64,000 nt of DNA from positions 1-64,000 of the forward strand of contig DASTUF010000041.1 in NCBI GenBank assembly GCA_035759745.1, written 5' to 3'. How positions within the stretch are numbered: position 1 is the first letter of the stretch; each line of letters opens with the position of its first letter. Shown in pieces: positions 57,152-64,000 of the stretch. The notes under the pieces are model-generated. The model searched no databases. It saw nothing but the letters and a program-made list of their open reading frames with translations, and was not told the DNA's origin. This stretch comes from CAMLHP01 sp035759745 (GTDB taxonomy: Bacteria; Gemmatimonadota; Gemmatimonadetes; Gemmatimonadales; GWC2-71-9). The position numbers and the translations under genes are program-made.

Positions 57152-58900
57152 ATGCGCTTTCCATCACTGTCGGTCCTCGCCGAGCGCGCCACCGGGGTGC
57201 TCCGCCGGTTCCCCTGGGCCATGGCCGTGGCATGCGCCGCGGCGGCCGCTGCCATCAGCATGGTCCACGGCAGCGACGCTGAAGCTGCCGCGCGCCTGGC
57301 CATGGTCGCCATGCTCGGCATTCCCCTCAGCGTGGCGCTCACGCTCTGGGCGGAAGAGCACGCCCGGTCGGCGATCTGGGGCCACGTCCTCAATGCAGCG
57401 GGTATGGTGCTGCTGGCCGGGTTCTATTTTGCCTGGCCCGGGCCGGAGCAGAAGCACGAGCTCATCCGGTACGGCCAGCTCAGCGCCGCCCTCCACCTTG
57501 GCGTGGCCTGCGCCCCGTTTCTCGGCATACCGGAGACGGGCGCGTTCTGGCAGTACAACCGGCGCCTGTTTCTCGGCATCCTCCGCGCCGCGATCTTCTC
57601 CGTCGTGCTGTACCTGGGCCTGGCCATCGCGCTGGTCGCGCTCGACCGGTTGTTCGGGATGGATGTTCCGTACGAGGCCTATGGCGATCTGCTCGCCATC
57701 ACGGCGCTGGTGTTCAACACCTGGATCTTCCTGGCCACCGTCCCGCGGGGCCTGAGCCACCTCGCCGAAGACGCCGAATACCCCAGGGTGCTCAAGGTCT
57801 TCTCCCAGTACATCCTGACTCCGCTGGTCTTCGTGTACCTGGTGATCCTGCTTGCGTACCTGGTGAAGATCCTGGTGGGCGGCGAGTGGCCCAGCGGGTG
57901 GATCGGGTGGCTGGTGACCAGCGTGGCCGTGGCGGGGTTGCTCGGTTTCCTGCTGGTGCACCCGCTGCGGGACGACGAGGGCGAGGGATGGATCCGGGTG
58001 TACGCCCGCTGGCTCTTCATCGGGCTGATCCCGGCGGCCATCGTGCTGCTGGTGGCGTTCTGGAAGCGGATCGTGCCGTACGGTCTCACCGAGCCGCGCG
58101 TGCTCGGCGTGCTGCTGGGATGCTGGTTGCTGGTGATGGCAGTGGTCTACACGGCCCGGTCGAGGGCCGGCATCAAGCTGATTCCGGTGAGCCTGGTGGT
58201 ATTGCTGCTGGCGGTGCTCTACGGGCCGGTGAGCGCGACGCGCCTCTCGCTGGGCAGCCAGCGGCAACGGTTGTCACGCCTGGTCGGAGACGTCAACGCG
58301 CCAGACCGCGGCCGGGAAGCCAGCGCCGCGCTCCAGTTTCTCATGGACCATCACGCCGAAGACGTCATCGCCACCGCCATGGGTATTGAATTGCCGGCGG
58401 TGGACTGGGATTCGTTGCCCAACAGGTACGAACGGCAGGACTCGGTTGCGTCGCGCATCCTGGCGGGCGCCGGGATCCGCTACGAATCGCGGTATGCCTT
58501 CAATCAGTCAGAAGGCCCGTTCTACATCAGCGCCAGAGGCGAGGATGTGACCGAGGTCGCTGGCTACCAGTGGCTGATTCCTCTCACATCGGTTGATTCC
58601 CAGCCGCGCTACCTGCACGACGACACCCTGCGAGCGGTCTTCGATAACGAGACCGGAATGCTCGAGGTGCGTACCACCCGCGGAGGGCTGCGCTTCGACA
58701 TCCGGGGGCTGGTGCACGACATCTCGCTCGATACGGTGAACATCCGTGGGACCGTCCCGGCCGAGCTGCTGCGGGTGGAGTCCGAGACCCGCGACCGGGG
58801 TGGCTCGCTCCTGCTGCGGCACGTCAACGGTGAGCGCCGGGGAGACTCGCTCACCATTGGCCACTGGTCAGGCGACCTGCTCGTGGCCCCGGCGCCGTGA
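57152..58900 (+). CDS. DUF4153 membrane protein
   Basis: The 582-residue protein has about ten transmembrane helices in its first 380 residues, with conserved DUF4153 blocks TLWAEEHARSAIWGHVLNAA, YVLILLAYLVKILVGGEWPS (helix) and LVHPLRDDEGEGWIRVYARW. The C-terminal 200 residues are soluble, with LNNRYERQDSV-like loops and a final beta region. Function unknown; DUF4153 proteins are often linked to envelope stress or sensing. No ribosome site precedes ATG 57152; TAGTAT seven bases before it could be the -10 of a leaderless mRNA. It is divergent from the cupredoxin operon. Confidence 0.9.
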   Translation: MRFPSLSVLAERATGVLRRFPWAMAVACAAAAAAISMVHGSDAEAAARLAMVAMLGIPLSVALTLWAEEHARSAIWGHVLNAAGMVLLAGFYFAWPGPEQKHELIRYGQLSAALHLGVACAPFLGIPETGAFWQYNRRLFLGILRAAIFSVVLYLGLAIALVALDRLFGMDVPYEAYGDLLAITALVFNTWIFLATVPRGLSHLAEDAEYPRVLKVFSQYILTPLVFVYLVILLAYLVKILVGGEWPSGWIGWLVTSVAVAGLLGFLLVHPLRDDEGEGWIRVYARWLFIGLIPAAIVLLVAFWKRIVPYGLTEPRVLGVLLGCWLLVMAVVYTARSRAGIKLIPVSLVVLLLAVLYGPVSATRLSLGSQRQRLSRLVGDVNAPDRGREASAALQFLMDHHAEDVIATAMGIELPAVDWDSLPNRYERQDSVASRILAGAGIRYESRYAFNQSEGPFYISARGEDVTEVAGYQWLIPLTSVDSQPRYLHDDTLRAVFDNETGMLEVRTTRGGLRFDIRGLVHDISLDTVNIRGTVPAELLRVESETRDRGGSLLLRHVNGERRGDSLTIGHWSGDLLVAPAP

Positions 58901-58922
58901 TGGCGGCGCCGTGACGGTCGCG

Positions 58923-59780
58923 CTATTCCGCGAACATCCCCTTCGCGACCTCGCCCTTGAGGAAGGGTTCGATGAAGGAGTGCAGCATGTCGACCTGGGT
59001 GATCACCGCCGTGTGCGAGGTGGCGGGCATCACGGCCAGGCGTGAGGCCGGCAATGGCTGCCCCATGTCTCCCATCACCCCGCCGCCGAGCAGCCTGAAC
59101 AGCGCAGTGTTGTGCTCCAGCGTGGACACATCGGCATCGCCGGCGATGACCAGCACCGGCATCTTCAGCTGCTTCACATCCGCTTCCCACGCCATCGGCT
59201 CCTTCTCGAGCTGGATCAGCTTCTCGATCAGCGCCGGAAAGCCCGGTTTGCGCTCCGCCTGCTCCTTGAAGAACGGCATCCGGAGCATGCCCTCGACTGA
59301 CATCTGCGGGATGAACTCGGTGTAGACGGGCTGCCACCCGCGCAGATCATAGGCCACAGCGGCCGCGACCAGCTTGTTTACCCGTGCCGGGTGCCGAATG
59401 GCGAGTTGCAGGCCCGCTTGCCCTCCCATCGAGTAGCCGAACACATCGGCCTTCTCCAGTCCCACCGCATCCATGAACGCCGCCACATCGTCCGCGAGGT
59501 TCTGGTAGGTGATGGGCCGGTCGATGTCGGTGGTCCGGCCATGGCCCTGCAACTCGAGCGCGTATACCCGGTGGGTCAGGGCCAGCCGCGGGATGATGCC
59601 GCCCATGGATGGAATGTCCATGTAGGCCCCGTGCAGGACGATCAGCGGCTCGCCCGCGCCGGAGACCTCGTAGTAGAGCTGCATTCCATTGACCGAAACG
59701 CGCTTTCCCGTCTCCTGCGCCGCGAGACTGGTGGTGCCGGCGACCATGAGCGCCGTGGCAATGATTATCGGGCGGAACAT
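58923..59780 (-). CDS. Exported alpha/beta hydrolase
   Basis: The 285-residue protein starts at ATG 59780 with a signal peptide (MFRPIIIATALMVAGTTSLA). Motifs are IVLHGAYMDIPSM (oxyanion), FGYSMGGQAGLQLA (nucleophile Ser), VLVIAGDADVST (Asp) and MPATSHTAVI (His), the full catalytic triad. The EFIPQMSVEGMLRMPFFKEQ lid-like stretch is typical of the haloalkane dehalogenase/esterase group. It is exported, so it acts on periplasmic or external esters; the substrate is unknown. The stop of the VOC gene is four bases upstream of its start, so the two are an operon. Confidence 0.92.
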   Translation of the reverse strand: MFRPIIIATALMVAGTTSLAAQETGKRVSVNGMQLYYEVSGAGEPLIVLHGAYMDIPSMGGIIPRLALTHRVYALELQGHGRTTDIDRPITYQNLADDVAAFMDAVGLEKADVFGYSMGGQAGLQLAIRHPARVNKLVAAAVAYDLRGWQPVYTEFIPQMSVEGMLRMPFFKEQAERKPGFPALIEKLIQLEKEPMAWEADVKQLKMPVLVIAGDADVSTLEHNTALFRLLGGGVMGDMGQPLPASRLAVMPATSHTAVITQVDMLHSFIEPFLKGEVAKGMFAE

Positions 59781-59784
59781 GCTG

Positions 59785-60273
59785 TCAGTCCCCTCGGCGC
59801 GCCGCCTCGATGGCGGCGATGTCGATCTTTCGCATGTCCATCATCGCATCGAACGCGCGCTTGGCGGCAGCACGATCGGGATCGGTGATGGCCTCGGACA
59901 GTGCAATTGGCGTGATCTGCCAGGACAAGCCCCACTTGTCCTTGCACCAGCCGCAAGCGCTCTCCTGGCCGCCGTTGCTCACGATTGCGTTCCAGTACTT
60001 GTCTGTTTCGGCCTGGTCAGCGGTTGCGACCTGGAAGGAGAATGCTTCGGTGTGCGTGAAGGTGGGCCCGCCATTGAGCCCGAGGCAGGGAAGCCCAAGG
60101 ACAGTGAACTCGACCGTCAATACATCGCCTTCCTTGCCGGATGGATAGTCCCCTGGCGCACGATGCACCGCGTCAACCGATGAATCGGGGAACGTCTCGG
60201 CGTAGAAACGTGCTGCTGCCTCAGCGTCGCGATCGTACCATAGGCAGATGGTGTTCTTTGCCTGCTTCGTCAT
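59785..60273 (-). CDS. VOC-family protein (PhnB/3-demethylubiquinone-like)
   Basis: The 162-residue protein from ATG 60273 (MTKQAKNTICLWYDRDAEAA; GGAG seven bases upstream) matches PhnB-like VOC proteins. YAETFPDSSVDAVHRAPGDY, FTVLGLPCLGLNGGPTFTHT and ESACGWCKDKWGLSWQITPI are typical blocks, the last being the WGLSWQI signature. Such proteins form dimers and some act on small molecules, but the family includes many of unknown role. It is the first gene of an operon with the exported hydrolase. Confidence 0.92.
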   Translation of the reverse strand: MTKQAKNTICLWYDRDAEAAARFYAETFPDSSVDAVHRAPGDYPSGKEGDVLTVEFTVLGLPCLGLNGGPTFTHTEAFSFQVATADQAETDKYWNAIVSNGGQESACGWCKDKWGLSWQITPIALSEAITDPDRAAAKRAFDAMMDMRKIDIAAIEAARRGD

Positions 60274-60589
60274 GTCAGTTCTCCGTAGCAATGAGCCGGC
60301 CGAAGCCGGGCCAAAGTTGCCCGCCTCGACAATCGCAGGATACCGCGGCCCGAGTGGCCCGGCAGACCTGCTGCTCCTACGACGAACCGTTCAGCTCCGA
60401 TTCGACATTCCGGCCCACGACATCTGGACACGATCCATTTCGCAACACTTGGCGTCGGTGTATCAGGGCCAGGCACGCAGTAGATCGCATCTCGCTCTTG
60501 CTGGGAAAGCTGTACTGCTCGTAGAAGGGCGAGCTGTCTGGACCCTTGCCCTCCCTCCGCGCTTTCATAAGGTCGGGTTCAGGCAGCGC
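60274..60589. other. Intergenic stretch without convincing gene
   Basis: These 316 bp hold no frame with a ribosome site or family motif, and the base composition is more even than in the neighbouring genes. No clear hairpin-plus-T terminator or promoter was seen. It may contain decayed coding sequence, but I cannot identify a parent. Confidence 0.4.
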
Positions 60590-60841
60590 CTAGCGGTACT
60601 GCTTGCGCCGAATGCGCCATGCAAGCAGCAAGCACGCGGGCGGACCCAGCAGAACCAGGACGATTAGCGCAAGACCGCCTGGCTGCATACTGATGCCCGC
60701 CAGGCCGCTATCGTCAGGTGGCAGCGGCAGGGATCGCAGGCCCACAATGGCCGTGGCGATGAGCGCGCCCGCCGCGAGGACGACCCAGGTCAGACTGAGC
60801 CAGATAATCCGACTCCTCGGCCACGCTCCGATGTTTGTCAT
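60590..60841 (-). CDS. Small two-helix membrane protein
   Basis: The 83-residue product from ATG 60841 (MTNIGAWPRSRIIWLSLTWV) has two predicted helices (about 13-35 and 55-75), with PLPPDDSGLAGISMQPGG between, and a very basic tail (WRIRRKQYR). I recognise no family. Frame quality is reasonable and it stands alone, with 169 bp of non-coding DNA on the side of the plus-strand lipoprotein gene. Real but unknown is my best reading. Confidence 0.5.
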   Translation of the reverse strand: MTNIGAWPRSRIIWLSLTWVVLAAGALIATAIVGLRSLPLPPDDSGLAGISMQPGGLALIVLVLLGPPACLLLAWRIRRKQYR

Positions 60842-61010
60842 AATCGACCTCCGAGCAAGGGCGGCTGTCCAACGAGTATTGAACTCTCCCAACGTACCGC
60901 TCGCCACCGAATCCGGACAGGCTGCAAAGCCGGGGTCGGCCGGGAATCCTGGCTCCGTCTCCCGGAGCCGCCGCCCTGCCTCAAGCGCCTGCCCACGATA
61001 GGTTTGGGGC

Positions 61011-61799
61011 ATGATCCGCATCGCAACACCGGGCGTCATCGCGCTGATCGTGGCCTGCGCCCCTGCCACCCCGTCCGGGGGCGGGCCACTGGCCCCGCAG
61101 CCCGCACCGGCCATGGCGACGATACTCGTCACCCGCGCGGACGACAGTCTGGCCTTCAATGACTCGACTCGAGTGGCGCTGCTGCCTGCCGCCACCGCTA
61201 TCCGCTGGCGCATCGAGCCCGCCGGACTTGGCGCCCTCACGGCCCTCGGCGATTCGCTGCTGGTCTCCCGTGATCCCTACGCAATCGGCTTCGCCAGTGC
61301 CAGCGAACGCTTCATTCTGACGCCGCTCCGCTGGGACCTGACCTACGTGCTGGTCGCGCGCGCGCCGACCGACGTGCTGCCCGCCGAGAGTTCCGGGGTT
61401 GACCACATCCGCCGAGACCTCGCCAGTTGGGCCGTGCAAATCGCCGCCCGGCCGGCGGCACCGCTGTACTGGTGGGAAGATCGAGTACCGTGCAACTCGT
61501 CGATCGCCCCCGCTACCCGCGTCCGGCCGGCCATCGGTTACCCGGCCGATGATCCCACCGCAGCACAGATCGCATCGCGCCTGGCCGCGATATCGTCGAG
61601 CGGCGCTGATCGGATGACTGCGGATCCCCTTGCAGTGCGCGAGCTGGGGTTCGCGCTGGCCGATGGACGGCTCGCCGGTATTGTGCTCCCAATCGGGACG
61701 ACGCCGGGCAGCCCGCTTCCCTCATCCTTGGTGTGCGGGGCGAGCCTCACGCCGCTCATCGACGTCCGGGCTCACTTGATCCACCGCGTCCTGCCGTGA
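61011..61799 (+). CDS. Lipoprotein, unknown, next to a two-component system
   Basis: The 262-residue protein from ATG 61011 begins MIRIATPGVIALIVAC, a short lipoprotein signal. The mature part has a Pro-rich N-terminus, then LRWDLTYVLVARAPTDV and a C-terminal GIVLPIGTTPGSPLPSSLVC. Several Cys could form disulfides. No domain recognised. The stop overlaps the start of the histidine kinase (GTGA), so it is coupled to it. It may be a sensory partner of the kinase, but that is inference from position only. Confidence 0.75.
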   Translation: MIRIATPGVIALIVACAPATPSGGGPLAPQPAPAMATILVTRADDSLAFNDSTRVALLPAATAIRWRIEPAGLGALTALGDSLLVSRDPYAIGFASASERFILTPLRWDLTYVLVARAPTDVLPAESSGVDHIRRDLASWAVQIAARPAAPLYWWEDRVPCNSSIAPATRVRPAIGYPADDPTAAQIASRLAAISSSGADRMTADPLAVRELGFALADGRLAGIVLPIGTTPGSPLPSSLVCGASLTPLIDVRAHLIHRVLP

Positions 61800-63468
61800 C
61801 GTTGCGTTCCCGCCTCGCGCTGACGCTCCTTCTCTCGGCGCTGCTCCCTCTGGGTGCGTTCGCGCTGCTGGTGCATCGCGACATCGCCGGCGTAGTGGAG
61901 CATGAGCAGCAGCTCGCGGGCGCGGGGGACTCAACCGCCGTGGCACGTGAGCTTCGAAACGTGCGCGATGACGTGGCCAGCCGGCTTCGCGGCCCGGCTG
62001 AGACGCTGCGCTCCGATCCCCGGCTCGGCCTCGCGCTGCTCGCGGGCGACAGTACTTCGCGCGCGTGGCTCACCAACTGGGCCGGCACTGCCATGAGACT
62101 TGCCGGCCTCGATGCCCTGGTGCTTCAGGACAGTGCCGGCGCTGTGCTGAGCTCCGGACATTTCCGGAATTCGTATGGCCAGGAACTGCCGGTGCCAGTC
62201 GCCCCGACGCCGGAGACCGATGCACCCTGGCTGGCGCGGGTGCAGGCGCCGTCGGGGAGCTTCACCGTGATCGGCCTCATCGACAGCATTCGGGTGCGTG
62301 ACAGGCTGCTGACCCTGCTTGCCGGCCGAGAGCTTGGGCCCGGCGTGCTCCCCCGGCTCGCGCCGCGTCCCGGCGTCGAGGTGCGCCTCATCGAAGCAGA
62401 TGCCGCAGCGAACATCGCATCGGACTCGGTCGCAGCACCAGGCAGGGTGCCGATTCCGTTGGTGGATCTCACCGGAGCCGCGGCGGTCCCGGGCGTCGCT
62501 GCGCTGCAGCTCACGTCGAGCGCGCAGCCGCTGGGCGGCCTGATGGCGGCTTTCACCCGGGGCTGGCAGGTCGCAGCGGCGCTCGCTGTGGTTCTCGCAC
62601 TGGTGCTGGCCGCGTGGTTCGCCAACCGGGTATCGCGGCCGCTGCGCGAACTGGCCGGCCGGGTGGCGACCGCCGACCTGGATCAGCTGAATGGCGGCAG
62701 CGCCAGCGAGCGTTCGGACGAGGTCGGTGCGCTCGCCCGCACCATCGATGGCCTGTCCACCCGGCTCCGCGCCCGCGCCGACGAGCTGCGCGACGCCGAG
62801 CGCCGGGCGGTCACGGGGGAGCTGGCGCGTCAGGTGAACCACGACATCAAGAACGGCCTCACTCCCATTCGCAACGTGCTGCGCCACTTTTCGGAAGTGG
62901 CGGCGACCGAGCCTTCCTCGCTCGCGAAGATCTACGATGAGCGAAAGGGCACGCTCGAGGCCAGCGTGACCCATCTCGATGCCCTGGCGCGGACCTATGC
63001 CCAGCTCACGCCCGCCATCGCGCGCACTGCCACCGACGTGAATGCACTGCTGGCAGAGCTGGCCTCCTACGCGTCCGATCCTCGGGTGCAGAGCAGTACG
63101 CCTCCGGGCAAGCTCCTGGTCAGGACCGACGCTGTGACCCTCAGGCGTATCGTCGAGAACCTGATGATGAACGCGGTGGAAAGCCTTCCCGCAGATGGCG
63201 GTAGCGTGCTGCTCTCGTCCGAAGCGCTGGCGGATGGACAGGTGCGGATCAGGGTGCAGGACACCGGGCGAGGCATGACGGGGGGTGAAGTGAATCGTGC
63301 CTTCGACGAGTTTCACACCACCAAGCCGGGTGGCACCGGCCTGGGGCTCTCGGTAGTGCGCAGCCTGGTGCTGGATCTGGGCGGCGCGCTTCGGGTGGCG
63401 AGCGAGCGGGGTCAGGGCACGCTCTTCGAGATCGACTTGCCGCAGGGGAAGCCCGAGGGGGACGAGAC

Positions 63469-63472
<4 letters not shown>
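61796..63472 (+). CDS. Membrane histidine kinase (HAMP, NtrB/NtrY-like)
   Basis: The 558-residue protein from GTG 61796 has an N-terminal helix (LALTLLLSALLPLGAFALLV), an extracytoplasmic sensor of about 235 residues, a second helix (VAAALAVVLALVLAAWFANR, about 258-280), a HAMP domain with SRPLRELAGRV, and a kinase core. His349 in ARQVNHDIKNGL is the phospho-acceptor. The ATPase has VENLMMNAVESL (N box), VQDTGRGM (G1) and GGTGLGLSVVRS (G2). The His-box and the partner NtrC regulator suggest a sigma-54 pathway. Signal unknown; the exported lipoprotein upstream may help to sense it. Confidence 0.95.

Positions 63473-64000
<528 letters not shown>

Noticed and set aside
60248..60667. Plus-strand frame across the 60.3-kb intergenic stretch
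   Set aside because: It has no ribosome site or motif and overlaps the start of the VOC gene and the small membrane-protein gene.

Overview
This 64-kb window is GC-rich chromosomal DNA from a Gram-negative bacterium. The best guess is a Gemmatimonadota-like soil or environmental organism. The evidence is two TonB-dependent receptors, many lipobox and Sec-signal proteins, three soluble Ser/Thr kinases of kinase + TolB-like + TPR architecture, three DinB-like proteins, HAF and LVIVD repeat lipoproteins, several cupredoxins and a DUF5777 barrel. The phylum call is inference from gene content. I found no rRNA, tRNA, CRISPR array, insertion sequence or prophage, and genes are dense on both strands.

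Layout. 1-6.7 kb: DinB fragments, a META lipoprotein, small membrane proteins, a lipoprotein, an unusual SDR with a zinc ribbon, and a secreted zincin coupled to a secreted DinB protein. 6.8-15.5 kb: a ten-gene minus-strand run (TylF-type methyltransferase, HD hydrolase, histidine phosphatase, Ser/Thr kinase, DinB, sialidase, PLP decarboxylase, DUF2214, GNAT, DUF488) joined by overlaps or short gaps. 15.5-18.1 kb: cupin, CDP-alcohol phosphatidyltransferase, creatininase, ABM protein. 18.1-27.3 kb: two overlapping kinase paralogs and two TonB receptors. 27.4-32.3 kb: ABC-F ATPase and a DUF305/LVIVD pair. 32.3-45.9 kb: mixed housekeeping and accessory genes, including carbonic anhydrase, an acyltransferase-MFS-phosphodiesterase-methyltransferase run, small barrels and an M28 peptidase. 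46-49.5 kb: a glycosyltransferase fusion and a GH130 enzyme. 49.8-50.3 kb: a cold-shock gene with a promoter and a terminator inside its leader. 51.6-57.1 kb: an ECF sigma factor with a YCII partner, then four cupredoxin-domain proteins around an AraC regulator. 57.1-64 kb: DUF4153 protein, hydrolase, VOC protein, then a lipoprotein-histidine kinase-NtrC regulator set that runs off the end.

The most striking unexplained structure is a set of eight short intergenic tandem arrays. They use different sequences but nearly all have the same 7-bp period, and they sit at gene boundaries, often over or just after stop codons. In five arrays each unit carries a stop triplet on one strand, so three units close all three frames. 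Other points worth attention are the cold-shock leader attenuator, several probably leaderless genes, a dispersed inverted repeat of the TTCGTG type, a 17-bp tandem repeat that copies a gene end, and an SDR lacking its catalytic tyrosine.
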